Notes: generated from the letters alone by a model not told the origin. Counted from the stretch's first letter, positions 8,239 to 16,753 are shown. The stretch: 64,000 bases of DNA from CAXXOK01 sp963678055 (GCA_963678055.1 OY782679.1:1240001-1304000), one strand, 5' to 3'. Made by a program: numbers and translations.

Positions 8239-9831
8239 CTATGGCTCACGGATAAATGTAAGAATTGAGTAACCAGAAGATCGATCACCTACATCTAGTA
8301 TTTCTCCCGTTCTGGCATTAATCTTAGCGAAATATTGTTGTTCACAATGTATAAAAAGCCGCCATTGTGGTTGATTCGGGTCTGTGACATCAAAGAAGTA
8401 ATCAACACGTTCCAGTTTATTAGTTGCCGCTCCTATTTGCTTAACAGCCTCCAGCGCTAAAGATAGGGCTTCATCCTGTGTGATATCTTCCTGGGTTGGC
8501 AACCCAAACACATGCCGCGTAAATATCCAAATTATATTTCCTTCACCCTGATAATATGGGTTATTCTTCAAGAATTCTTCTGCGATTGGAATCCATTCTT
8601 CGGAAAAGGCGGCTTTTTCCTCTAAAGACCATTGGTAAAATCCAATTCCTTCATCATTGAAGAAGTCTTCGACATAATCATTACCTAGTTCAGGCTCAAA
8701 ACCATAGTCCTGAACATTGGTGAATTCCTTATCCGCATATGCCCAATCGATGAATTCGCCGTTGTACGAAAGCAAAACTTTGATACCTGTTTCATTGGCG
8801 GGTGTCAAGGTAACAACCCAAACAGGTTGTTTGCCCTGCTGATATCGCTCATGGTAGAAGAAGGACGCGCTAACATCACACGCACTAAGTTTTTCCTGTG
8901 TATATCCTAGGGTTTCCATCAACAGACTACGCGTAATTTCTACAGCTTCATCCTGTGAAATATCATACGAATGGACTTCCGCTGGAATTGCACCTTCCAG
9001 CGCATCCTCTCCAATGATGATAGCCTGTGTATTCGGCGCCTGTACGGAATACAAGGTTCCATCCCGCTTGATGACAGCCGTATAGAGATTGCCGTAACTG
9101 CCTTGATACCTGAACGCAATGACCCAAACCGGTTCTTCGCCATATTCCTCCGATTGGACAAACCCAACGTTCATCTCATCATCCTTCAGATCTTCCTCAT
9201 TGATACCATAAGTTGTAAGAATAGCATCCTTGGCAATGGGGATAGCGTCATTCAACTGAATATCGTTTTCTTCTGGGAGAAGATATCTCGGCAAATCATT
9301 ACCCCATCCACCCAGAGTAAGATTATGTTGTTCCATAAGCGACGTATAGAGCGCTTTTTGCTCATAAGTCCAGGTGAAGAATTCATTCCATTGATTTTCC
9401 ATGAGTGTAAGGAGATCGGTATAGTTTCCGAAATGATCATCCAGGATCTCTGTGGCCAATACATCCAGTTCTTCTGTTGACAGTTCCATGTTTATTAGGT
9501 TATCTGCCTTTTCGTGATCAACATTAAAATCGCTGTTCACGATCAACTCAACAAGTTCAACTTTTGCGGAAGTAGGCCACTCGTTATTGTAAAGCCCGTA
9601 ATCGCCTCCCAACTTGGCATATCCGCTGAAATAATCGGTCAGGGTAGTTACCGCTAATGCTGTAACGATAGCCAGAATCAGAATCATCATTAGAACAAAT
9701 GCAACCGATAGCTTCTTTTTCACTTTTTTACCCTCCGTAATGTTAGACATGATTTGGTTTAAATGGCGCTGCGACACATGGACAGCCGAGAGATTGCTGT
9801 TGATTGCTTGTTTGATATGATTATTCGTCAT
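8239..9831 (-). CDS. Probable anti-sigma factor with PepSY-like extracytoplasmic domain (unit 1)
   Basis: A 530-residue single-pass membrane protein. Residues 1-45 are cytoplasmic, residues about 46-68 (SVAFVLMMILILAIVTALAV) are the membrane helix and the remaining 460 are outside. The outer part repeats a module: a W-[ST]-x-E-x-K-A helix (TWTYEQKALY, QWSLEEKAAF), an LP..x-DI turn, a helix with EA..IA and beta strands with a PVWVV or VWVIAF core, as in PepSY-type domains. The ATG overlaps the sigma factor's stop (ATGA), the usual arrangement for sigma/anti-sigma pairs. The first ~60 residues are almost identical to the unit 3 protein while the outer part differs. The anti-sigma role is inferred from topology and operon. 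Confidence 0.7.
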   Translation of the reverse strand: MTNNHIKQAINSNLSAVHVSQRHLNQIMSNITEGKKVKKKLSVAFVLMMILILAIVTALAVTTLTDYFSGYAKLGGDYGLYNNEWPTSAKVELVELIVNSDFNVDHEKADNLINMELSTEELDVLATEILDDHFGNYTDLLTLMENQWNEFFTWTYEQKALYTSLMEQHNLTLGGWGNDLPRYLLPEENDIQLNDAIPIAKDAILTTYGINEEDLKDDEMNVGFVQSEEYGEEPVWVIAFRYQGSYGNLYTAVIKRDGTLYSVQAPNTQAIIIGEDALEGAIPAEVHSYDISQDEAVEITRSLLMETLGYTQEKLSACDVSASFFYHERYQQGKQPVWVVTLTPANETGIKVLLSYNGEFIDWAYADKEFTNVQDYGFEPELGNDYVEDFFNDEGIGFYQWSLEEKAAFSEEWIPIAEEFLKNNPYYQGEGNIIWIFTRHVFGLPTQEDITQDEALSLALEAVKQIGAATNKLERVDYFFDVTDPNQPQWRLFIHCEQQYFAKINARTGEILDVGDRSSGYSILTFIREP

Positions 9832-10349
9832 TGCAATTCCTCCCTTTCCAGTGAGGTTTTCAAGAGCTTTTGTGCTTTTTGGAGCCGCTGATGGACAGTG
9901 GATACGCTGATGGACAGGCAATCCGCAATATCCTGCATGGTCATGCCTTGATAGTAGTACAGTAAAATAGTTTGCTTGAGCTTGGCTGGCAGATGTAAGA
10001 GGGATAGAAACAGGGCTCTCTTATGCGGGAATACCTGCAGCCGGTCGGCCGAGATTTCTTCCAACACCTTGCTGCGATCCACATGGCGAAACCAGCGGGA
10101 ACGGTGATAGTCGTTACAGACATTGATGGCGATCCGTGTAAGCCAGGTTTTAATTGAGCTATTGTTTCGTTCTTTAAATTGCGCCATATTGTTCCACGCT
10201 TTTAAGAAGGTGTCCTGCATGGCGTCTTCCGCCAGGCTCATATCCGCCAAGTACACAAAGCACATACGGAGTATTTCATCACCATACAGCACAATCCACT
10301 GCTCAAGACATGCTTTGCGCTCGTTGCCAGACGCCGCAGTATGGGCCAC
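9828..10349 (-). CDS. ECF-type RNA polymerase sigma factor (unit 1)
   Basis: A group 4 sigma factor with only regions 2 and 4. Region 2 contains the typical AEDAMQDTFLKAW motif, followed by TWLTRIAINVCNDY; region 4 contains LPAKLKQTILLYYYQGMTMQDIADCL and the helix-turn-helix SVSTVHQRLQKAQKLL. I chose GTG 10349 (173 residues) because AAGGAGG stands 8 bp before it. The ATG at 10367 has no ribosome site and would fall almost on the predicted transcription start. The stop overlaps the next ATG. The upstream TGAAAA-N16-CGTC promoter fits autoregulation. It is nearly identical to the sigma factor at 16207. Confidence 0.9.
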   Translation of the reverse strand: MAHTAASGNERKACLEQWIVLYGDEILRMCFVYLADMSLAEDAMQDTFLKAWNNMAQFKERNNSSIKTWLTRIAINVCNDYHRSRWFRHVDRSKVLEEISADRLQVFPHKRALFLSLLHLPAKLKQTILLYYYQGMTMQDIADCLSISVSTVHQRLQKAQKLLKTSLEREELQ

Positions 10350-10374
10350 ACGAATCACCTCCTTCATACTATTA

Positions 10375-10400
10375 GACGTTGTTCATGACCGTTTTTTTCA
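10375..10400 (-). promoter_or_regulatory. ECF-type autoregulated promoter of the unit 1 sigma gene
   Basis: On the minus strand TGAAAA (10400-10395), 16 bp, CGTC (10378-10375). This is close to the TGAAAC-N16-CGTA/C pattern known for SigW-type extracytoplasmic sigma factors. It is preserved unchanged in unit 3. Confidence 0.6.
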
Positions 10401-10578
10401 GTTTGCTTCAAAATATTTTCATTGTATCTTCGTTGAATCTTCACTTTGTAGCGTAATTATTCCTTGGTGATGCACCGCAATTCCTTATACCGCTTCAATT
10501 AGTGGCATAATAGCCGGATTGTCAATGTTCTGTCGACAGCGGGGGTTTCAGTGTAAAATCTTCTGTGTTTTTGCGTTA

Positions 10579-10780
10579 ATTCTTCAATTTCCAAAAGCCC
10601 TTATATTTGCTGCGATTTAGGTGAGCCAAGGGCGGATAAGAGCACTTGAAAATCGCTTATCCAACGCCTGCTCAGAGTTCAAATTGAAAGGGGTGATTCC
10701 GTTGGAAAAGCAACCGGCGTGATTGATTCCGGCAGACGAGCTTGGCCGCTGCCATCCTCTAGGGAATGGACGTTCTGCGG
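10579..10780 (+). promoter_or_regulatory. Leader B, truncated copy of the conserved leader (unit 2)
   Basis: Resembles leaders A and C from the TCTTCAAT block through the GGATAAG/GCTTATCC hairpin to the repeated core at 10729-10780, then similarity stops abruptly. The core hairpin has a mismatch (GCCATCC against GGAATGG). The signal-peptide and SH3 part that follows in units 1 and 3 is missing here. The stretch from 10401 to 10578 shows no other element I can support. Confidence 0.5.
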
Positions 10781-10870
10781 TATCGATTTACCTAGAGTGA
10801 TTATTATCGGTATGTCCTCAGGCAATTTGTCCGCGTCAGTGGAAGAGAATGAGAAATCCGTTACGGTACA

Positions 10871-11086
10871 ATGGAGCTAAATCTTGGGTGCAGTTGGACA
10901 AGGTATGTTATGCAACTACAAACCGATTTAGCAGAATTGGGATACTACGACGACGATATTGATGGGTTATATGGTAGTATTACCAGAACCGCAGTAATTA
11001 ATTTTCAACAGCAACATGCCCTTAGTATTGATGGGAGATGCGGACCAGCAACGAAGGCCGCCTTGTATGATGCGATAACCGATTGA
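10871..11086 (+). pseudogene. Remnant peptidoglycan-binding domain gene (unit 2)
   Basis: A 71-codon frame encoding only a peptidoglycan-binding type 1 domain (YVMQLQTDLAELGYYDDDIDGLYG ... RTAVINFQQQHALSIDGRCGPATKAAL; listed in parts). The signal peptide and SH3 domain of its relatives are absent. A TGA lies in frame 21 bp upstream of the ATG and there is no ribosome site. It therefore looks like the 3' end of a gene whose 5' part was deleted together with the end of leader B. It could still be a short cytoplasmic product, but this is unlikely. Confidence 0.6.
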
Positions 11087-11094
11087 CCTATAAT

Positions 11095-11120
11095 AGGGGC
11101 TACTCATGCGAGTAGCCCCT
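11095..11120. terminator. Bidirectional terminator between the convergent genes of unit 2
   Basis: Perfect 11-bp arms AGGGGCTACTC and GAGTAGCCCCT enclose the loop ATGC, 9 bp after the stop of the remnant gene and 15 bp from the anti-sigma stop. Confidence 0.75.
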
Positions 11121-11134
11121 TGTATAAACAGCTT

Positions 11135-12997
11135 TTAATTTGAACCGGTCTGACTCGTAATTGACAACACGTCTTCAGCGCGCGAATCAATAACGACAGT
11201 ATACATGGTATCCTCCCTGCCAGTAGTTACAAGAATACGAAGCCTCCACCTACAAAGTGTTTCATCCGACACGTCAAATTCATAGGTCAGCTCAGCCTGT
11301 TCCAGTGTGTTCTGTTCGACTTGAAACTTGTTTTCGATGGCAGTGTATGCGACCCGGATCGCTTCATCCAGAGGCAAATCAAGCGTTGACGGAAGTCCGT
11401 GAAAATATTGAGTGGAATCATATCCGGCTTGACGATATAGCGCATCATAAGCTGCTTGTTGTTCGAAAGACAGGCTCCATCGGTCGCCAGCTTGTTCTAT
11501 AATTGCTTTTGCCTCCATGCGCAATGTTGCATACTGATTGTACTCATATGAACTCCACAAAACAGCCGCTTTCCATGGGGTTGTGCTACCTTGACGTTGA
11601 TAGTTTTCCATCAATGTCCAATCTGTGGAAAGGATGCTCAGCGTCTCTGCATCCAGAACGATGATATAGTCTCCGATTATTTTGGGATTAATGGTGTTGG
11701 ATCGATAGCTTACCATATAAGTTCCATTTGCAGTATCCTCTGTAACATTGACATCCAGATAAGACTTTGTAACATCCTCAAAGCCATAGGTGGTTTTCAT
11801 GCTTTCCCATGCAACTTCCAGAATATGCTCATCAGTAGGTTGTGTGCTGGATGCCGCTTCCGTCAATGCGGTATTTTCTTCCGGTTGCATGATTTGCTCA
11901 TTCAGATATCGAGCACAAAGTTCAATGGTTCCAGACGGCGAACGCATTTCCACCACATATCGTTCGTTGATAGCGTTATCAGGATTAAGAAATTTTATCA
12001 CCCAAAGTTTTTCTGCTTGGTTTGCCAGTTGAAACAGAAATGTTTGGTGGTCCCAGGTGCCTAACACATCGAAAGCGACAAGATAGTTTCCCTCTATGGA
12101 TTCCATGCATTGCTTCACAGCTTCCTGATAAGAAATATCCTCATCGCCTGGCAATACGTTCAATGCAATATCATCAAGAGGATATCCTATATCCGAATAC
12201 ATTTGATCCAGCGCCGCCTTGTCTTCAAGACTCCAACTTTCAAAGGTTCCAAGGGTTTGCTCCATTTCTGCGCGACGCTGTTCATACAGTGCCGGGAAGG
12301 CCAATAAGCGGTCGATCAACGATGCATTCCAAACAGAAGCGGACAGATTATCAAGCTCATTTTCCAATGTCATATCATCATGAGACCAGCTGGTTTTTAT
12401 CATTTCTCCAGTAACGGCATTCACTGTCACCCGATAAACGCCGATAGAATCAACATATGACTTGGGAGTGTATGTAACAATCCAAAAGGAATCGTTCTTG
12501 TTATCCCCTGATGCGAAAGTAACAGCTCTGTCAAATAAAGTGAATGTTGCATTTGAAAAACCATATACCTGCGTCAATGTCTCACGCGCTGTTTTGGCTT
12601 CCACGAGCATTTCATCAGCAATTCGATTTGCCGTATCTTGCGATATAGTATCATCCTGCAGCGCCTGAAGCTGTTCTTGGGAGATCGGAATACCGCTTTC
12701 CTCCAATGAACCAATGAGCGTAATTTTATCATCCAACGACCAATTGCTCAAGTTGCCTTTTTCCTCTTGCAGAACAGCGGCTTCCCTAAAAAAAACATCT
12801 GAAAACACAAGTGCAATAGCCGTTCCGGCAAGAATAACTATAATTATTCCAAGCGCCAATCCAACCGATAATTTCCTTTTCACTTTGATTTTTCCTCTCG
12901 TTTGTTCAAGCACCTTAAATTGTAAGGAATAGCGCTCATCCATATCGGCGAAGTATTCATTAATCGAGCTGTGAATACGTTGGGAAGCACTCGTCAT
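11135..12997 (-). CDS. Probable anti-sigma factor with PepSY-like extracytoplasmic domain (unit 2, divergent)
   Basis: A 620-residue protein with the same plan as units 1 and 3: about 50 cytoplasmic residues, one membrane helix (SVGLALGIIIVILAGTAIAL) and a large outer part. The outer part repeats the W-S-x-E/D-x-K-A helix (NWSLDDKITL, SWSLEDKAAL, RWSLSFEQQAAY) followed by LPGDEDI or LPSTLDL turns and EA-containing helices, with strands such as LWVIKFLNP and RWRLRILV. Start ATG 12997 follows GGAGGAGAGGAG; the alternative at 13036 is inside the sigma gene. It overlaps the sigma gene by 38 bp. It is the most diverged of the three sensors and carries about 90 extra residues. Confidence 0.7.
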   Translation of the reverse strand: MTSASQRIHSSINEYFADMDERYSLQFKVLEQTRGKIKVKRKLSVGLALGIIIVILAGTAIALVFSDVFFREAAVLQEEKGNLSNWSLDDKITLIGSLEESGIPISQEQLQALQDDTISQDTANRIADEMLVEAKTARETLTQVYGFSNATFTLFDRAVTFASGDNKNDSFWIVTYTPKSYVDSIGVYRVTVNAVTGEMIKTSWSHDDMTLENELDNLSASVWNASLIDRLLAFPALYEQRRAEMEQTLGTFESWSLEDKAALDQMYSDIGYPLDDIALNVLPGDEDISYQEAVKQCMESIEGNYLVAFDVLGTWDHQTFLFQLANQAEKLWVIKFLNPDNAINERYVVEMRSPSGTIELCARYLNEQIMQPEENTALTEAASSTQPTDEHILEVAWESMKTTYGFEDVTKSYLDVNVTEDTANGTYMVSYRSNTINPKIIGDYIIVLDAETLSILSTDWTLMENYQRQGSTTPWKAAVLWSSYEYNQYATLRMEAKAIIEQAGDRWSLSFEQQAAYDALYRQAGYDSTQYFHGLPSTLDLPLDEAIRVAYTAIENKFQVEQNTLEQAELTYEFDVSDETLCRWRLRILVTTGREDTMYTVVIDSRAEDVLSITSQTGSN

Positions 12998-13508
12998 TCT
13001 CCTCTCCTCCTTCCAATGCAATATGTAATCTGACACGCGCTTGTTTTAATCTTTTAGAAACCGCTGCGCCAGATATACCGAGCACTAGCGCAGTTTCCCG
13101 TCCCGTTAATCCTTGGTAGTAATGCAGTAGTACGACTTCCTGTTGCTTGCGTGGTAAACGCATTACTTCTTGTGTGAGCGTGATACTATCAGTCTCGGCT
13201 GATGAAGCAGGCGGGGGGAGATTCTCCGGCGTGATACGCCGTTCCACAAACCGAAACCATGCATTGCGTCGCATATTCTTGCAAGTGTTCATAGCAATGC
13301 GTATAAGCCAGGTTTTTTCAGTGCAATCACCACGAAATGTTGCCAATCCTTGATAGGCTTTCAGAAACGTTTCCTGTACCGCGTCTTCTGCCAGCATGCG
13401 ATCTTGTAGATATACGCAGCACATGCGCAGCAAATCTTTTTCATATTGCTCCATCAGGTGGATCAGGCGCTGCTCTGGCGTGTTGACAGAACTCGTGACA
13501 ACCTCCAT
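12960..13508 (-). CDS. ECF-type RNA polymerase sigma factor (unit 2, divergent)
   Basis: Regions 2 (AEDAVQETFLKAYQGLATF, KTWLIRIAMNTCKNM) and 4 (LPRKQQEVVLLHYYQGLTGRE, GISGAAVSKRLKQARVRL) of an extracytoplasmic-function sigma factor. ATG 13508 and GTG 13514 are both in reach of AAGGAGGTG; spacing favours the ATG (182 residues). It overlaps the anti-sigma gene. Its sequence is clearly related to, but well separated from, the unit 1 and 3 sigma factors, so it probably recognises a different promoter. A GTCTAAT block upstream matches the -10 surroundings of units 1 and 3, but I see no clear TGAAAC-like -35 at 16 bp. Confidence 0.9.
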   Translation of the reverse strand: MEVVTSSVNTPEQRLIHLMEQYEKDLLRMCCVYLQDRMLAEDAVQETFLKAYQGLATFRGDCTEKTWLIRIAMNTCKNMRRNAWFRFVERRITPENLPPPASSAETDSITLTQEVMRLPRKQQEVVLLHYYQGLTGRETALVLGISGAAVSKRLKQARVRLHIALEGGEENDECFPTYSQLD

Positions 13509-13595
13509 CCGCACCTCACCTCCTTCTGCTTAATTAGACACAAGTTTTGTTTGAAAATTAACCGGTAATAAAATATTATCTGTGCTTCTTCGTGA

Positions 13596-13930
13596 ACTCT
13601 TCAATGTTCAAGAGTCATTATATTTGCTACGATTTAAGTGAGCTAAGGGCGGATAAGAGCACTTGAAAATCGCTTATCCAGCGCGCGCTCGAAGTTTAAA
13701 TAGAAAGAGGAAGTTCCGTTGGGCATGCACCGTGTGTAGACGATTCCGGCAGACGAGCCTGGTTGCTGCAATCCTCTAAGGGATGGATGTTCTGCAAGGA
13801 TTCATGAACCGCAACAAGGCGTTGCAATACGCTTTCCATTGTACCTCTGTACACAAAATACAAAATGCAAAAAATCCTAAGCTACACTTTGCTGTGCTTC
13901 GTGCACCCAAATTGAAAAAGAGAATTTCAA
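13596..13930 (+). promoter_or_regulatory. Leader C, full-length copy of the conserved leader (unit 3)
   Basis: Matches leader A throughout, including the GGATAAG/GCTTATCC hairpin, the repeated core (13746-13799), the region after it and the sequence up to the start codon. Base changes weaken it: the core hairpin has GCAATCC against GGATGG, and the ribosome site is AAAGAG where leader A has AAGGAG. These changes fit the decay of the gene behind it. Confidence 0.5.
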
Positions 13931-14527
13931 ATGAAACATACGTAGAAACTGATAGCTCTGGCTCTGGTTGTTATGTCTGTGCTGGCAATTGCAGCGCCCA
14001 CGATGGCTTCCACAACCAGCGTATATAATACCCCAGCAGTACATCTGCGAATTGATATTGGTGGAAGTTCTTATGGGCTTGTGAATTGCAATACTTCTTG
14101 CAATATATTGGATGCGCAAGAAGATGCGAGCGGACGCTTATGGTATCAAGTAACTATCACAAGTAACACAACGAATGGTGGAAGCAATCTAAATGGTTAC
14201 ACAGGTTGGCCTTGGGCAGAGTTTATTACACCTAGTGGTAGTACGCCTTCTGCTCATCCGCAGAAAAAAGCTGAGGCGTTTGGTACAGGATACCTTTAAA
14301 ACGGTCATATGGGCAACTGGGTTCGCAATGTGCAACTATGTCTTGAATGGGCCGGATGGTTGGGTTCCAATGAAGTAGATGGCGTTTTTAGCCCAATAAC
14401 AGAAGAAGCAGTTCGGGATTATCAACAAGAATATGGTCTTACAAGAGATGGCATTGTAGGCCCTCAAACCAAGGAATCACTTTGGATTAAATTTGAAGAC
14501 AATCTAAAGGTAGCTGGTTACAAGTAG
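13931..14527 (+). pseudogene. Decayed secreted SH3/peptidoglycan-binding gene with two in-frame stops (unit 3)
   Basis: Reading from ATG 13931 gives MKHT, then TAG at 13943 where unit 1 has a lysine codon (AAG), then a signal-peptide-like stretch (LIALALVVMSVLAIAAPTMAS), an SH3-like part (GLVNCNTSCNILDAQED ... LWYQVT ... GWPWAEFIT), a TAA at 14297, and in the same frame a complete peptidoglycan-binding domain (VRNVQLCLEWAGW ... EAVRDYQQEYGLTRDGIVG). There is no frameshift; only two nonsense codons break it. The ribosome site is also weaker than in unit 1. A shortened product from ATG 13973 (108 residues) is possible. Programmed read-through is a less likely alternative. Confidence 0.75.
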
Positions 14528-14536
14528 GCCCTATCG

Positions 14537-14562
14537 GGCACCTCTTCATGAGGTGCCTTTTT
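14537..14562 (+). terminator. Rho-independent terminator after the unit 3 pseudogene
   Basis: GGCACCTC, loop TTCAT, GAGGTGCC followed by TTTTT, ten bases after the stop. A still-intact terminator suggests the decay of the gene is recent. Confidence 0.8.
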
Positions 14563-14626
14563 CAATATTCACACATATCTTCCAAATACAATTCATGAGT
14601 ATGTGCGCTGTTTCTGATCCAAGATA

Positions 14627-16210
14627 TTAGTATCGAAACTCCCACCAGGAAAAATCCTGACTAATTATGAATTCTTGTTTAACGATACCTGTGTGCGAGT
14701 CAATAACGACGCGGAACCTTTGCTTATCGCCATTTGCCTGAAAAAAAGTGATCTTCCATACGGGATTAGACTCGTCTGTGATGTCAAAGAGGGCTTCATA
14801 TCTTCTCTGGTCAACAAGTTCTGCCTGTGCGCCTAGCTCTATAATAACCTGTTTGCCGATCTCAACGGCTTTCGCCTCAGAAATGTCCTCGCTGGATGGA
14901 AGCCCATAGGTATATCGTGTCGATAAGTACAGCGGAGACTTTCGATTGGCATAATAGGGATTCATTGTAAGATAATCATTTACTTTTGGTATCCACTCCT
15001 GAGAATATGCTGCTTTTTGTTCAATTGTCATGCTAAAAAACTCCAAACCAGTAGGATCATTGTTAAAGATGCTTTCTTCATAAAACGCTCTTCGCAAGGT
15101 ATTGCTGAACTCCCGGTTTGCAGGAACAGTATCAATATAGCTCCCATCATAACCCAGTAAAACTTTCTGCACTACTTCACCCTCTGTTTCAAAAAAGATA
15201 AGCCATACAGGTTCAACCCCTTGACAAAATCTTTCATTGTAAACAAAATAGGCATAAACTTCCATCCCATCTATTTTAGCCGCATATTCCCCAATTTCTG
15301 AAATGGTTTCTTTAGCGATACCAATCGCTTGTTCTAGTGAGATATCATATATGCCGGGTATTGCAACCGTCGAACCAGTCAGATCATCCTCGCCACTTAG
15401 TATAGGGATCGTATTGGGGGATTGGTGTAATATTTCCTGTCCATCTCTGGTCAACCATACTACATATCGCCCTGTATATTGGCCGGGATTGAGAAACTCA
15501 ATTATCCATATAGAATCATCACCGTATTCGAGAGAACTTTGCACAAAACTGGAGTAAACTATTCCATCATCCAAGATTATACTAATATCTTGGTAATTCG
15601 ATATCAGAATGTTTTTGGCTATTTGAATTGCCTCAGCCTCCTGCACATCATCTGCTTGAGGAAGCATATATTGTGGCCATGCATCATTGTAGTATCCGTA
15701 TTGACTAAGCAGCGAAGTCAATACGGCCTTTTCTTCATAATTCCAGCTGTCAAAGTTTCCCAACTCGTATTGCATGATATTAAAGGTGTCTTTATATTCA
15801 ATGCTCGCAAAATAACTACCCAAAATATCATCTGCGAGCATATCTTGCTCAGTTTCAGACAGCTTTGTTTCGAGTAACTGCGTCGCTTTCTGCTGATCTA
15901 TTCTTACGTCGCTGTCTAACATTAACTCAACTAATTGTTTTTTAGCGGAGGTTGGCCATTGATTACTGTATTCTCCATGAATACTTTCTAACTGCGCATA
16001 GCCGCTAAAATAGTTAAAAAGCAATGTGGTTGCTAATGCTGTAACGATAGCCAGAATCAGAATCATCATTAGAACAAATGCAACCGATAGCTTCTTTTTC
16101 ACTTTTTTACCCTCCGTAATGTTAGACATGATTTGGTTTACATGGCGCTGCGACACATGGACAGCCGAGAGATTGCTGTTGATTGCTTGTTTGATATGAT
16201 TATTCGTCAT
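14627..16210 (-). CDS. Probable anti-sigma factor with PepSY-like extracytoplasmic domain (unit 3)
   Basis: A 527-residue relative of the unit 1 protein. Residues 1 to about 60, covering the cytoplasmic part and most of the membrane helix, are nearly identical to unit 1; the roughly 460 outer residues keep the layout but differ widely in sequence. Repeats are visible: SWNYEEKAVLTSLLSQYGY and MTIEQKAAYSQEWIP helices, LPQADDV and LPSSEDI turns, then EA-rich helices and strands (SIWIIEFLNP, PVWLIFFE). The ATG overlaps the sigma stop as ATGA. A conserved signalling part with a variable sensor suggests the same sigma factor type is controlled by different outside signals. Confidence 0.7.
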   Translation of the reverse strand: MTNNHIKQAINSNLSAVHVSQRHVNQIMSNITEGKKVKKKLSVAFVLMMILILAIVTALATTLLFNYFSGYAQLESIHGEYSNQWPTSAKKQLVELMLDSDVRIDQQKATQLLETKLSETEQDMLADDILGSYFASIEYKDTFNIMQYELGNFDSWNYEEKAVLTSLLSQYGYYNDAWPQYMLPQADDVQEAEAIQIAKNILISNYQDISIILDDGIVYSSFVQSSLEYGDDSIWIIEFLNPGQYTGRYVVWLTRDGQEILHQSPNTIPILSGEDDLTGSTVAIPGIYDISLEQAIGIAKETISEIGEYAAKIDGMEVYAYFVYNERFCQGVEPVWLIFFETEGEVVQKVLLGYDGSYIDTVPANREFSNTLRRAFYEESIFNNDPTGLEFFSMTIEQKAAYSQEWIPKVNDYLTMNPYYANRKSPLYLSTRYTYGLPSSEDISEAKAVEIGKQVIIELGAQAELVDQRRYEALFDITDESNPVWKITFFQANGDKQRFRVVIDSHTGIVKQEFIISQDFSWWEFRY

Positions 16211-16728
16211 TGCAATTCCTCCCTTTCCAGTGAGGTTTTCAAGAGCTTTTGTGCTTTTTGGAGCCGCTGATGGACAGTGGATACGCTGATGGACAGGCAA
16301 TCCGCAATATCCTGCATGGTCATGCCTTGATAGTAGTACAGTAATATTGTTTGCTTGAGCTTGGCTGGCAGATGTAAGAGGGATAGAAACAGGGCTCTCT
16401 CATGCGGGAATACCTGCAGCCGGTCGGTCGAGATTTCTTCCAGCACCTTGCTGCGATCCACATGGCGAAACCAGCGAGAACGGTGATAGTCGTTACAGAC
16501 ATTGATGGCGATCCGCGTAAGCCAGGTTTTAATTGAGCTATTGTTACGTTTTTCAAATTGCGCCATATTGTTCCACGCTTTTAAGAAGGTATCCTGCATG
16601 GCGTCTTCCGCCAGGCTCATATCCACCAAGTACACAAAGCACATACGGAGTATTTCATCACCATACAGCACAATCCACTGCTCAAGACATGCTTTGCGCT
16701 CGTTGCCAGACGCCGCAGTATGGGCCAC
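16207..16728 (-). CDS. ECF-type RNA polymerase sigma factor (unit 3)
   Basis: Nearly identical to the unit 1 sigma factor, with a few substitutions such as VDMSLAED for ADMSLAED and FEKRNN for FKERNN. The same GTG start (16728) after AAGGAGG is preferred over ATG 16746. Regions 2 and 4 are intact, so it should be functional. With the same DNA-binding residues it probably recognises the same promoters as the unit 1 factor, including its own. Confidence 0.9.
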   Translation of the reverse strand: MAHTAASGNERKACLEQWIVLYGDEILRMCFVYLVDMSLAEDAMQDTFLKAWNNMAQFEKRNNSSIKTWLTRIAINVCNDYHRSRWFRHVDRSKVLEEISTDRLQVFPHERALFLSLLHLPAKLKQTILLYYYQGMTMQDIADCLSISVSTVHQRLQKAQKLLKTSLEREELQ

Positions 16729-16753
16729 ACGAATCACCTCCTTCATACTATTA

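Larger units (their letters stand above)
9653..10443 (-). repeat. Near-identical 791-bp block, copy in unit 1
   Basis: This block and 16032-16822 have the same length and differ at only a small number of positions that I could spot by eye. It covers the ECF promoter, the whole sigma gene and the anti-sigma start down to the membrane helix. Similarity stops sharply at both ends, inside the membrane-helix codons on one side and just upstream of the promoter on the other. Confidence 0.85.

Noticed and set aside
13943..14299. Stop codons TAG/TAA as recoded amino acids
   Set aside because: Both TAA and TAG end other clear genes in the window, and no recoding signal such as a suitable hairpin was found.
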